DNA from: an uncultured Ruegeria sp.
Lineage (GTDB): Bacteria > Pseudomonadota > Alphaproteobacteria > Rhodobacterales > Rhodobacteraceae
Assembly (NCBI RefSeq): GCF_947497005.1
Contig: NZ_CANMFF010000015.1
Location: 54,142-118,141 of the forward strand
Length of the DNA stretch: 64,000 nucleotides
Direction: 5' to 3'
A model generated the notes under the pieces. The model worked only from the letters and a program-made list of their open reading frames with translations. It did not search any database and was not told the DNA's origin. Each line of letters starts with the position of its first letter. Within the stretch, counting starts at the first letter, position 1. Below are positions 8,494 through 16,938 of the stretch, in pieces. The translations under genes were made by a program, and so were the position numbers.

Positions 8494-9522
8494 TTAGCGC
8501 GAGCGCGCCAACATCGCCAAACGGATCATCGCGCGTTCCACCAGCGCCATGGCAGGGGCCGTTTGCCCGGCGGACCGCAGTGACAGGTCGGTATCGGTCA
8601 GAACGGTAAGTGCGGTTTGCAGCCTGGGCGCGCCCCATCCTTGTGCCTGCCGCAGGATGCGGTCACGCCGTTTGCCGTAAACAGGCGGGCGCAGTTTACC
8701 AATTCCCTGCGCCGCGCCACCGGGATCTGAAGCGCAGGCGTAGAGCGTCCGAAAATGCCGGGTCGCGCCGATGCACAGTGTCACGCCATTGGTACCTTGT
8801 GCCTGCAACCTCCGGATCAGTGGCCCGATCTCACCTGCGCGGCCTTCTGCGACGACGTTGAGCACATCGTCCAGCGCCGCCTCGGACGAGCGCGGGGCGC
8901 AGGCTTCGATATCTTCGATGGTTAAATCGGAACTGTCGCCACGTTTGTAAAGCGACAGTTTCTCAATGGTTTGGGCGAAATCGCCGGGGCTGATACTGAC
9001 GGCCAGTTCGCCGATCGCCGACATGACATCGTTGGGAATGCTTTTTATACCCGATTCGGTCAGAACCCGTTCCACTTCAGCACGGGATGGCGGGTCATCA
9101 TAGATTCCCACCGCATAAGCGGCAGGGTGTCCTTCAAATGCTTTGCGAATCTTCGAGCTGGGTTTCAGCTGCCCTGCTGTCACAATGATCTGGGCGTCTC
9201 CGAGTGCCCAATCTTCCAGTGCAACCAGAATCGCAGGCGCAGCAGTTTCCGTGACCTCTTCTACAAATACCGCGCGAGGGCCGGGGAAAAATCCAACAGC
9301 CTTGATCGCATCCAGCAACAGCGCAGGGTCACCACGCAGATCGCCACCCGGCATGCGGGTCAGACGCATTTCCTCTTCGGCTCCGGGACCAAGCAAAGCT
9401 GCCAGAACCTGCTGGCGTTTCAGCGCAACCCGCATCGCATCAGCGCCATAAATCAGCAGCCCGGTCTTGTCCGCGTCCGGCTTGGCAAAATACCCATCAG
9501 CCTCGCGCGGGCTCAGCTTCAT
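8494..9522 (-). CDS. holA: DNA polymerase III delta subunit
   Basis: This 342-aa HolA-family protein is the clamp-loader subunit that opens the beta sliding clamp. Typical parts are the N-terminal KTGLLIYGADAMRV, PGPRAVFVEEV near 78-88, and a helical C-terminal collar domain. It overlaps lptE by 4 bp. The order leuS-lptE-holA is common in alphaproteobacteria, which strengthens the assignment of this otherwise weakly conserved subunit. Confidence 0.9.
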   Translation of the reverse strand: MKLSPREADGYFAKPDADKTGLLIYGADAMRVALKRQQVLAALLGPGAEEEMRLTRMPGGDLRGDPALLLDAIKAVGFFPGPRAVFVEEVTETAAPAILVALEDWALGDAQIIVTAGQLKPSSKIRKAFEGHPAAYAVGIYDDPPSRAEVERVLTESGIKSIPNDVMSAIGELAVSISPGDFAQTIEKLSLYKRGDSSDLTIEDIEACAPRSSEAALDDVLNVVAEGRAGEIGPLIRRLQAQGTNGVTLCIGATRHFRTLYACASDPGGAAQGIGKLRPPVYGKRRDRILRQAQGWGAPRLQTALTVLTDTDLSLRSAGQTAPAMALVERAMIRLAMLARSR

Positions 9523-10010
9523 GTGGCCAGATCCGGTGTTGCGTAAAGGCGGTTCACGATGTGGTTCGACAGAATCATCATCAGCCGTTCTTTGGCATCG
9601 CGTTCGTCCGCCAATGTGGAAACGGTTGAACCTGCTGCGGAGTAAGACACAAAATCCGTTACGGTGCCCGAGGCAACGATTTGACCGGTTTCATTGGATC
9701 GCAACGCGTATTGAGCTCGCCCGTCAATCGTGTAGCGGTTGGTCTCGTTTGTCGTGGTGATCGCAGCCGCTCGTGTCGCGGTCGACACCTGTACATCCAG
9801 TTTGTAATCGTTGACCGATCCTGCGCTTCTGCCAAGCTGTTGTTCGAGGTTTTGAACCAACAGGAAGCTGTCCACAGTGTTGGGGTCTGACACCCCGACC
9901 CGACCGTACAAGGCCGAACCCGAACCGCCGGGTGCATAGACAGGCTCGAAGCCACAGGCGGCCAGCGCCAGCGGCATCAAGAGCAGTGTTCTGCGATTAA
10001 ACAACGACAT
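9519..10010 (-). CDS. lptE: LPS-assembly lipoprotein LptE
   Basis: A 163-aa lipoprotein with signal and lipobox (LALAAC, acylated Cys19) followed by GFEPVYAPGG, the usual start of mature LptE. LptE plugs the LptD barrel and delivers LPS to the outer leaflet. The gene lies between leuS (14-bp overlap) and holA (4-bp overlap) on the same strand, so all three are probably co-transcribed from upstream of leuS. Confidence 0.88.
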   Translation of the reverse strand: MSLFNRRTLLLMPLALAACGFEPVYAPGGSGSALYGRVGVSDPNTVDSFLLVQNLEQQLGRSAGSVNDYKLDVQVSTATRAAAITTTNETNRYTIDGRAQYALRSNETGQIVASGTVTDFVSYSAAGSTVSTLADERDAKERLMMILSNHIVNRLYATPDLAT

Positions 10011-12534
10011 TCACGATCCGGCCTGGAACTACGATCACTTTCTTGGGTGCGCTGCCATCCAACGCCTTTTGCACAGCTTCAGTGCTTAGCGCGATTTTTT
10101 CAACCTCGGCTTTGCTCATATCTTTTGGAACGCTGATTTCCGCGCGGCGCTTGCCGTTGATCTGAATCGGCAGTGTGACAGTGTCGTCGACCAACATCGC
10201 ATCATCGGCGACGGGCCATGGTGCAGTGGCAACCAGACCTTCACCGCCCTGATGGGCCCAGATATCTTCGGCCAGATGCGGTGTCATGGGTGACATAAGC
10301 TGGGCCAGCGTTTTGATTGCCTGCTTCTGGGCCGTGGCACCCGCCTTAGATTTGGCCAGTGTATTGGTGAACGCATAAAGCTTGGCGATGGCGGCGTTGA
10401 AGCCAAAGCTCTCTACCCCAAGAGTCACGTCTCGGATGGTCCTGTGCATCTCGCGCAGCAGGTCCTGATCACCTTCACCCTTGGCGTCGGTGTCCATGGC
10501 GCCGATCTTGTCACACAGATTCCACACCCGGTTCAGGTGTTTAAATGCAGCTTCCGCACCCGCGGCGGTCCATTCCACATCCCGTTCGGGCGGCGAATCG
10601 GACAGCACGAACCAGCGCGCGGTGTCGGCGCCGAAGGCTGAGATGATGCTGACCGGATCAACGACGTTTTTCTTGGATTTCGACATCTTGGCCGAGGGGA
10701 TGATTTCAACCTCGGTGCCGTCGGCCAGTTTGCCGTCTGCGACATCCTCGGGCAGGTGATAGACCGGGCGACCGCTGGCGTCGCGCGTCTGATAGATTTC
10801 GTGCGTGACCATGCCTTGGGTGAACAGCGCATCAAACGGCTCGATAGCCTTTTTAGGCAGGTGGCCAGTGACCTGCATCGCCCGGGCAAAGAACCGCGAA
10901 TAAAGCAGGTGCAGAATCGCATGCTCGACGCCGCCGATATACTGGTCGACATTCATCCAGTATTCGGCTTCGGCCAGATCGGTCGGTGTTTCGGCGCGCG
11001 GCGCGGTGAAACGGGCGAAATACCACGACGAATCGACAAACGTATCCATCGTGTCGGTTTCACGCTTGGCGGGCGCTCCGCAGGACGGGCATTCACAGTC
11101 GCGCCAGGTTGGGTGGCGATCCAGCGGATTGCCCGGTTTGTCGAAGGTGACATCGTCAGGCAGGCGAACCGGCAGGTTCTCTTTTTTCTCGGGCACCACA
11201 CCGCAGTTTTCGCAGTGAACAACGGGAATCGGGCACCCCCAATAGCGTTGGCGGCTAAGACCCCAATCGCGCAGGCGGTATTTGGTGACACCCTCACCCC
11301 AGCCGGCTTTTTCGGCAAAATCGACGGTGGCGTTAATAGCTTCGTCGCCGGTGGCCTCGGTCAGGCCGGCGAAATGGTTCACCCAGCGGACTTTCTCGGT
11401 TTTGAGTGGAACAAAAGCGACCTTATCGACCGGTGTGTTGTCGTCCAGCGCAAAGAAGGTGTCGACCACAGGGAGGTCGTATTTGCGGCAGAAATCGAGG
11501 TCGCGCTGGTCATGTGCCGGGCAGGCAAAGATAGCTCCGGTACCGTAGTCCATCAGGATGAAGTTGGCGATCCAGACCGGCAGTTCCCAGTTCGGATCCA
11601 ACGGGTGTTTGACCTTGATACCGGTGTCATAGCCCAGCTTCTCGGCGGTTTCGATGGCCTCTTCAGTGGTGCCGCCCTTGCGGCATTCAGCAACAAAATC
11701 AGCAACTTCAGGATTTTCGGCCTCAAGTTGTTTGGCAATCGGGTGATCCGGCGAAATGCCCACGAAGGATGCGCCCAGCAGCGTATCGGGGCGAGTCGTG
11801 TAGACAGTGATCGGCTCGCAGCCATCTGTGCGGTCAAAGCTGAATTGCAGGCCGCGGGACTTGCCGATCCAGTTCTCCTGCATCAGGCGCACTTTGGCGG
11901 GCCAGTTTTCCAGCGTGTCCAGCGCCTCAAGCAACTCCTCGGAATAGTCTGAGATTTTGAAGAACCATTGCGTCAGTTCGCGCCGTTCGACTAACGCACC
12001 CGAACGCCAGCCGCGCCCGTTTTCCACCTGTTCATTGGCCAGAACGGTCATATCGACCGGGTCCCAGTTTACGACGGCGTTCTTGCGGTAGACCAGCCCG
12101 CTCTTAAGCATATCCAGAAACAACGCCTGTTGTTGGCCGTAATATTCCGGATCACACGTGGCGAATTCGCGCGTCCAGTCGATCGACAGGCCCAAAGGCT
12201 TCATCTGCGCGCGCATGTCGGCGATATTGCCATAAGTCCATGTCTTTGGATGGCCGCCAATGGCCATGGCAGCGTTTTCCGCAGGCATCCCGAACGCATC
12301 CCAGCCCATAGGGTGCAGCACGTTGTGGCCGGTTGCAAGCTTATGCCGGGCGATCACGTCACCCATAGTATAGTTGCGCACATGTCCCATATGGATTCGG
12401 CCAGACGGGTAGGGGAACATCTCAAGCACATAGTATTTCGGCTTGTCCGCCGTGCGCTTGGCGGTGAAGATCCCGGCCTTGTCCCAGGCCTCCTGCCATT
12501 TTGCTTCGATTTCGTTGGCCGAGTAGCGCGACAT
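9997..12534 (-). CDS. leuS: Leucyl-tRNA synthetase
   Basis: At 845 aa the protein has the length of bacterial class Ia LeuRS. The HIGH-type motif is HMGHVRNYTMGD near residue 48, the KMSKS motif is AKMSKSKKN near 620, and a CP1 editing domain lies between. The WGCPIP zinc/catalytic region and an anticodon-binding C-terminus are also present. It charges tRNA-Leu in the cytoplasm. It begins the leuS-lptE-holA run; a terminator-like hairpin lies just upstream, after the DUF3576 gene. Confidence 0.97.
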   Translation of the reverse strand: MSRYSANEIEAKWQEAWDKAGIFTAKRTADKPKYYVLEMFPYPSGRIHMGHVRNYTMGDVIARHKLATGHNVLHPMGWDAFGMPAENAAMAIGGHPKTWTYGNIADMRAQMKPLGLSIDWTREFATCDPEYYGQQQALFLDMLKSGLVYRKNAVVNWDPVDMTVLANEQVENGRGWRSGALVERRELTQWFFKISDYSEELLEALDTLENWPAKVRLMQENWIGKSRGLQFSFDRTDGCEPITVYTTRPDTLLGASFVGISPDHPIAKQLEAENPEVADFVAECRKGGTTEEAIETAEKLGYDTGIKVKHPLDPNWELPVWIANFILMDYGTGAIFACPAHDQRDLDFCRKYDLPVVDTFFALDDNTPVDKVAFVPLKTEKVRWVNHFAGLTEATGDEAINATVDFAEKAGWGEGVTKYRLRDWGLSRQRYWGCPIPVVHCENCGVVPEKKENLPVRLPDDVTFDKPGNPLDRHPTWRDCECPSCGAPAKRETDTMDTFVDSSWYFARFTAPRAETPTDLAEAEYWMNVDQYIGGVEHAILHLLYSRFFARAMQVTGHLPKKAIEPFDALFTQGMVTHEIYQTRDASGRPVYHLPEDVADGKLADGTEVEIIPSAKMSKSKKNVVDPVSIISAFGADTARWFVLSDSPPERDVEWTAAGAEAAFKHLNRVWNLCDKIGAMDTDAKGEGDQDLLREMHRTIRDVTLGVESFGFNAAIAKLYAFTNTLAKSKAGATAQKQAIKTLAQLMSPMTPHLAEDIWAHQGGEGLVATAPWPVADDAMLVDDTVTLPIQINGKRRAEISVPKDMSKAEVEKIALSTEAVQKALDGSAPKKVIVVPGRIVNVVV

Positions 12535-12552
12535 TGTGCGGTCCTTCGTAAT

Positions 12553-12577
12553 GAAAACGCCGGGTAGGAACCCGGCG
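12553..12577 (-). terminator. Terminator between the DUF3576 gene and leuS (minus strand)
   Basis: An 8-bp perfect stem (CGCCGGGT / ACCCGGCG, plus-strand arms 12558-12565 and 12570-12577) with a 4-nt loop is followed, on the minus strand, by TTTTC. It lies 29 bp beyond the DUF3576 stop and 19 bp before the leuS ATG. It could be a partial terminator or an attenuator in the leuS leader. Confidence 0.6.
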
Positions 12578-12605
12578 TGGTAATATTGTGATTTTCGGCG
12601 GGTTG

Positions 12606-13091
12606 CTAGAATTTGTTGTCCGCGATGCGCAATTGGCGGGCCCGCGACAGAATCGCATCCTCGACAGCGCGTGTCGTTGCCGCGCTTACTGGCGCACCGC
12701 CATTGGATTGCAAGGCGACAGACAAAGACCGTGCTGCAAGCGCCGGGTCACTGATATGCACGGTGGCTCTGTATGACCGGCCTCCTCCGGGGGGAGTGCC
12801 ATAGCCCGTTACGATGACGCCGGTAAACGGATCAACCTCTTGAACAGGCAGAAAGTTCAGTATGTCCAGCGAAGCTGCCCACAGATATCGATTCACATTA
12901 GTAGTCTGCTCGGCGGTGCTGCGGTCGAAAATATCCCATAGCGTTGAACGTTCGGGATCATTCAACTCACGCTCGTCAGAATTACCACTGGCAGGGTTGG
13001 CGGAATAAGTTGTCGAAGTGCTTCGATTCTGCCCACATGCCGCAATAGTGGTGGTCAGCATGATTAATCCCAAAATCGTCGGCAGGCGCAT
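12606..13091 (-). CDS. DUF3576 domain lipoprotein
   Basis: From the ATG at 13091 the protein has 161 residues, with a lipoprotein signal (TTTIAAC, acylated Cys19). An in-frame GTG at 13112 would add seven residues; AGGA lies 10 bp before the ATG. The mature part has NDPERSTLWDIFDRS and a C-terminal block ending LSRARQLRIADNKF. This matches DUF3576 proteins, which commonly accompany leuS in alphaproteobacteria and probably sit in the envelope. The function is not known. Confidence 0.8.
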   Translation of the reverse strand: MRLPTILGLIMLTTTIAACGQNRSTSTTYSANPASGNSDERELNDPERSTLWDIFDRSTAEQTTNVNRYLWAASLDILNFLPVQEVDPFTGVIVTGYGTPPGGGRSYRATVHISDPALAARSLSVALQSNGGAPVSAATTRAVEDAILSRARQLRIADNKF

Positions 13092-13372
13092 TGTCAGCAG
13101 GTCCTGTATCACTTGTTGTGCAGTATTCAGGGGATACTCCTAGCCAAGGACCCCCGCTGCAACAAGCCTATTCTTCTGAATTATAAGTATGTCACCTGCA
13201 TCCGGGCGAAAAAGAACTGTGGCATCCTTGCACCAATCTGGCCTCAATGACGGGATCGGGTTTATGCCAAGCTTGCGTAAAGGGGGCAAAAAGAGCGAAA
13301 CGGTGTCCGTGCTGAGACATATGCTGAGGCATGTGTCGAGTAGATAACATTTTTGAAACCGAGGGAAACAAG
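13092..13372 (+). promoter_or_regulatory. Divergent intergenic region and porin leader
   Basis: This 281-bp stretch separates the minus-strand DUF3576 gene from the porin. Its distal half should contain the porin promoter. I see a 12-bp tandem direct repeat (TGCTGAGACATA / TGCTGAGGCATG, 13310-13333, two mismatches) and the ribosome site GAGGGAAAC before the ATG at 13373. I cannot assign -35/-10 boxes with confidence. The leader may be long, as is usual for porin mRNAs. Confidence 0.4.
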
Positions 13373-14443
13373 ATGAAAAAAGTTCTCTTCGCATCGACGG
13401 CGCTGATTGCGACCGCAGGCGTTGCAGCAGCTGAAGTTAACTTCAGCGGTTATGGCCGTTTTGGTATTGGCTACGTTGAAGATCGTACCGGCAGCGTAGT
13501 TGCTTCGGCCACCACCACCATCACCACCACTACTGTCAACGGTCAGGTTCTGACCGCGACTTCGTCGACTTCGATCACCGCGAATGGTGCAGACGTAAGC
13601 GATGCGGTTCTGGTATCGCGCTTCCGCCTGAACATCGACGGCATCGTCGAGACCGACAGTGGCGTTCGTTTCGAAGGTCGTGTTCGTCTGCAAGCTGACG
13701 AAGACAGCAGCACCGGTGAAGCAAACTCCGCTGGTCTGAACGGCGCACGCTTCTCGGTCATCTACGGTGGTCTGCGTGTTGACGCCGGTAACGTTGCAGG
13801 TTCGTTTGACAACCTTGCAAACTACTACGGCAACGAAGTAGGTCTGGAACTGTTCGCAGGTCAGTACTCGGGCGTTAACTACAACTTCCTGGCGTACTCT
13901 TCGACCGGTTCGGGTTCGAACGGCGTATTCTTCCAGTACTCTGTTGGTGACTTCTCGTTTGGCGCGTCCTACGACCAAGGTCCGGACACTCTGAGCATTG
14001 CGCCTCTGACAGTTGTTAGCGGTAATGACCGCTGGGACATCAGCGCAACCTACACCTTCAACAACATCACTGCCGCTCTGGCTTATGGTCAGACCGACTC
14101 GGGCGTCGCTGGCGTCAGCGATCCGAGCCTGACCGTTCTGACCCTGGGTGGCGAATGGGGTGACTTCTCGGGTACTGTGTTTGTCGCAGACGATTCAACT
14201 AATGTTGCTGCGACTGACGGTACTGCATGGGGTCTGTCGGCAGCCTATAACCTGGGCGCTGCAACTACCCTGCTGTTCACCTACGGTGACGGTAACGCGA
14301 ATGCCGACCTGCAGCAGATTGCGCTCGGTGCAATCTACGACCTGGGTGGCGGTGCATCGCTGCGCGGTGGTATCGGTCGTAACGACAGCGACGCTGGCAC
14401 CGACTCCATCGTTGCTGACTTCGGTGCTCAGTTCAACTTCTAA
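13373..14443 (+). CDS. Outer-membrane porin (Rhodobacteraceae type)
   Basis: The 356-aa precursor has a signal peptide (MKKVLFASTALIATAG, cleavage near AAA-EVNF). The mature part is Gly/Asn/Asp-rich with alternating aromatic strands, and the last residue is Phe (FGAQFNF), the classical outer-membrane barrel end. A Thr-rich stretch (TTTITTTTVNG near residues 45-55) lies in an early loop. The codon use is strongly biased, as expected for a highly expressed gene. It is monocistronic, with a strong terminator 25 bp downstream. Substrate preference cannot be read from sequence. Confidence 0.92.
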   Translation: MKKVLFASTALIATAGVAAAEVNFSGYGRFGIGYVEDRTGSVVASATTTITTTTVNGQVLTATSSTSITANGADVSDAVLVSRFRLNIDGIVETDSGVRFEGRVRLQADEDSSTGEANSAGLNGARFSVIYGGLRVDAGNVAGSFDNLANYYGNEVGLELFAGQYSGVNYNFLAYSSTGSGSNGVFFQYSVGDFSFGASYDQGPDTLSIAPLTVVSGNDRWDISATYTFNNITAALAYGQTDSGVAGVSDPSLTVLTLGGEWGDFSGTVFVADDSTNVAATDGTAWGLSAAYNLGAATTLLFTYGDGNANADLQQIALGAIYDLGGGASLRGGIGRNDSDAGTDSIVADFGAQFNF

Positions 14444-14467
14444 GCTGATCTGAACCGTAAGGTTTAA

Positions 14468-14497
14468 GGGCGGGTCTTCGGACTCGCCCTTTTCTTT
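14468..14497 (+). terminator. Strong rho-independent terminator of the porin gene
   Basis: A 9-bp stem GGGCGGGTC / GACTCGCCC (one G-U pair) closed by a TTCG tetraloop is followed by TTTTCTTTT. It lies 25 bp after the porin stop. Confidence 0.9.
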
Positions 14498-14544
14498 TGC
14501 GCCGACTTGGTGTTTTTCTGCGCCAAAGAAAGATTGAGGGCCCC

Positions 14545-15204
14545 ATGTCGTTGCAAGACATCACCGCACGTATCTCCAAAGCCGAAACCAAATCGGAACG
14601 CCCTGCGGGCTCCGTGAAATTGATCGCCGTGTCCAAGGTGCAGCCGAACGACCGGGTTCAGACGGTGCTTGAGCAGGGCCACAGATGTTTCGGTGAGAAC
14701 CGCGTGCAGGAAGCGGTAGGGAAATGGCCAGCTTTCAAAGAACAGTTTGAGGGAATCGATCTGCACCTTATTGGTCCGCTGCAAACCAACAAGGCCCGGC
14801 AGGCGATGGAACTGTGCGATGCGATCCATTCGGTGGATCGTCCCAAACTGGCGCAAACGTTGGCCCGATTGGCGCAAGAGATGGGAATCTGCCCGGATTT
14901 GTTCATTCAGGTCAACACAGGTGAAGAAGACCAAAAGGCAGGGATTCTTCCCGCCGACGCGGACGGCTTCATTGCCGAGTGCAAGGCGTTGGATTTGCCC
15001 GTACGCGGCTTGATGTGCATCCCGCCTGTCGAAGAAGAACCCACGCTGCATTTCGCGTTACTGGCAAAGATTGCAGCGCGCAATGGGCTGGAGGGATTGT
15101 CGATGGGTATGAGTGGCGATTTCGAACAAGCCATCGCTCTGGGTGCGACTCATGTTCGCGTCGGTTCGGCTATTTTTGGTGAACGGGTTAAACCTCAGGG
15201 ATAA
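14545..15204 (+). CDS. YggS/PROSC-family PLP homeostasis protein
   Basis: The 219-aa protein has the fold-type III PLP pattern: LIAVSK with the likely PLP-binding Lys31, FGENRVQEA near 51, HLIGPLQTNKA near 73, and SMGMSGDFEQAI with ATHVRVGSAIFG at the C-terminus. The family buffers free pyridoxal phosphate and has no established catalytic reaction. The start at 14545 was chosen because upstream in-frame codons overlap the porin terminator. It converges with the YkuD gene (17-bp overlap). Confidence 0.9.
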   Translation: MSLQDITARISKAETKSERPAGSVKLIAVSKVQPNDRVQTVLEQGHRCFGENRVQEAVGKWPAFKEQFEGIDLHLIGPLQTNKARQAMELCDAIHSVDRPKLAQTLARLAQEMGICPDLFIQVNTGEEDQKAGILPADADGFIAECKALDLPVRGLMCIPPVEEEPTLHFALLAKIAARNGLEGLSMGMSGDFEQAIALGATHVRVGSAIFGERVKPQG

Positions 15205-15688
15205 TCAGGCGCGTACCAAGGGTTATGCGCCCCGCGATCCAGTGCAAATGATCCCGGCGAAAGGCAACACAGCCTTCGGTCGGGTACCCGGGCCTGCGCC
15301 ATTGGTGCACGAAAATTGCTGATCCCTGACCGGGAACGGCGTTTGGCCAGTTCCAGTCGGTTAACAGGACCAGATCATAAAGCGGATCCGAACGGCGAAG
15401 TCTCTCGTGGCTGAACGCATAGGGGGCAGGCACCATATGATTGTAGTGGCTGTCCGATACGTCATCCGACCACAAGTCCTGCGGGCCAATTGGGAGGGCC
15501 CAGAAATTGGGCTGCACAATCCGATCGGGCCGGTAGAGCATTCCGACGATTCGATGGTAGCCAGTGGGGGTTGCACCATCACCTTCGCGTTTCGCGTTGC
15601 TCAAGCCGCCTTTGCCAATGGAACAAGGGAAGGTTTTGCCCAGAAACCGAATGCCGCGCGGGGTCAGCACCAGATCGCCTGGCGTCAC
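15188..15688 (-). CDS. L,D-transpeptidase (YkuD domain) family protein
   Basis: The 166-aa protein is essentially a single YkuD catalytic domain. The key motif is HQWRRPGYPTEGCVAF, with the catalytic His and the nucleophilic Cys about 12 residues later. No signal peptide is evident, unusual for an enzyme expected to cross-link peptidoglycan in the periplasm. The start overlaps the ribA stop by 4 bp, so it is co-translated after ribA. Confidence 0.82.
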   Translation of the reverse strand: MTPGDLVLTPRGIRFLGKTFPCSIGKGGLSNAKREGDGATPTGYHRIVGMLYRPDRIVQPNFWALPIGPQDLWSDDVSDSHYNHMVPAPYAFSHERLRRSDPLYDLVLLTDWNWPNAVPGQGSAIFVHQWRRPGYPTEGCVAFRRDHLHWIAGRITLGTRLIIPEV

Positions 15689-16776
15689 AGCAGATGCCCT
15701 GATTTAGCGGCTTTAGTGGCCAGATACCCTCGGTTATGCGCGGTTTCGCCCACTTTCAAAGGTACGCGCTCGGTCACGGCAATCCCTGTCCGTTCCATCA
15801 TCGCGATCTTGGCGGGGTTGTTGGTCAGCAGGCGCACCGAATTGAACCCCAGAGACTTCAGGATATCCGATCCAAGCCGGAAATCGCGCTCGTCATCTTC
15901 AAAGCCCAGCCTGTGGTTCGCCTCGACCGTGTCAAAGCCCTGATCCTGAAGGAAATAGGCCCGCATCTTGTTGGCCAGACCAATGCCGCGCCCTTCCTGG
16001 TTCAGGTACAAAAGAACGCCCGCTCCTTCGGTTCCCATCTGTGCGAGGGCACCGCGCAATTGCGGGCCGCAATCACATTTCAGGCTACCCATCAGATCGC
16101 CTGTAAAACAGGCCGAGTGCAAGCGAGCCAGAACCGGCTTGTCCCGATCCGGGCGGCCTATTTCGACCGCATAATGCTCTTCCCCACCATCTTCAGGGCG
16201 AAAAACATGCAACCGACCAGCCTCGGAGACTTCCATCGGCAGTCGTGCGGCGACCACCTCATGCAATGCGCTGCGGTCCGCCAGATGAGGTGCAGCGCGC
16301 GTGTGATCGATACATGTCAGGCCGTGCGCCACGGCAAATGCCTTCGCGTCTTCGATCGGTACAACGATCGCAGCAGGAAGAATGCGCGCGGATTTCGCAA
16401 GCGCAATAGCTATGCGATGCAGGTTGGCGTTGCCGTGCCGCTCGGTCATCAACGGGCCTTTCATCGGCGCGTTCAGATCGTCAGAGGGGTCGGCGACCGC
16501 TTGAACCCACTTGATATCAGCATCCGCCGGGATAGAAATCCGTGCGAGATCACCGTCATAGGCTCGTGCCTTTAGCGTTTCGGCCCGCCGCCCTGTAATA
16601 GCGACCACCGGAGCCCCAAGTTTTTTCAGATCAGCCAAGCGCTGCGGGTTGAGCGTTTCCGCCGAGATTGCCAGAACGCCAAAGCCGCTGTCATCCGTCA
16701 GCGCCACGGGAACACCCATGCGCAAATCGGCACGGGCACGGGCCAGAAGTTCGGTGATATCGGGAATGAGACTCAT
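15685..16776 (-). CDS. ribA: GTP cyclohydrolase II with alphaproteobacterial N-terminal extension
   Basis: The C-terminal 200 residues are RibA: HSACFTGDLMGSLKCDCG supplies the zinc cysteines, LNQEGRGIGL and HRLGFEDDERDF follow. The enzyme opens GTP in the first step of riboflavin synthesis. The N-terminal 150 residues resemble no intact DHBP synthase: the usual RENEGD-type acidic motif is absent, so it is probably not a bifunctional RibBA. Divergent from the response regulator, with a 17-bp palindrome in the shared gap. Confidence 0.9.
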   Translation of the reverse strand: MSLIPDITELLARARADLRMGVPVALTDDSGFGVLAISAETLNPQRLADLKKLGAPVVAITGRRAETLKARAYDGDLARISIPADADIKWVQAVADPSDDLNAPMKGPLMTERHGNANLHRIAIALAKSARILPAAIVVPIEDAKAFAVAHGLTCIDHTRAAPHLADRSALHEVVAARLPMEVSEAGRLHVFRPEDGGEEHYAVEIGRPDRDKPVLARLHSACFTGDLMGSLKCDCGPQLRGALAQMGTEGAGVLLYLNQEGRGIGLANKMRAYFLQDQGFDTVEANHRLGFEDDERDFRLGSDILKSLGFNSVRLLTNNPAKIAMMERTGIAVTERVPLKVGETAHNRGYLATKAAKSGHLL

Positions 16777-16823
16777 CTATGTTACCCTATAACGCTCAGC
16801 CCTTCTCCTAGCTCTTTCGAAAG

Positions 16824-16840
16824 GAAATGTGAAACATTTC
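16824..16840. promoter_or_regulatory. 17-bp palindrome between ribA and a response-regulator gene (candidate operator)
   Basis: GAAATGT-GAA-ACATTTC is a perfect inverted repeat with a 3-bp centre. It lies 48 bp upstream of the ribA start and 98 bp upstream of the response-regulator start in the divergent region. A dimeric regulator is the natural reading; its identity is unknown, and the neighbouring OmpR-type regulators normally prefer direct repeats. Confidence 0.5.
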
Positions 16841-16938
16841 TGTTAACTCTGACACGAAGGCGTGAAACCGTTGCAGCAAATCTTGTTGATTGCCTATTCG
16901 ACGCGCAATTGATGGAAAAGCGTTTGGAGGACTGGGAA

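Noticed and set aside
10756..11952. Plus-strand frame opposite leuS
   Set aside because: Antisense to leuS, with no recognisable motifs or ribosome site.
13140..13394. Minus-strand 84-aa frame in the porin leader
   Set aside because: It overlaps the porin start on the other strand, has no ribosome site and no family resemblance.
13262..13978. Minus-strand frame opposite the porin
   Set aside because: The Val/Thr/Cys-rich product is a mirror of the porin's biased codons; the porin has signal peptide and terminal Phe.
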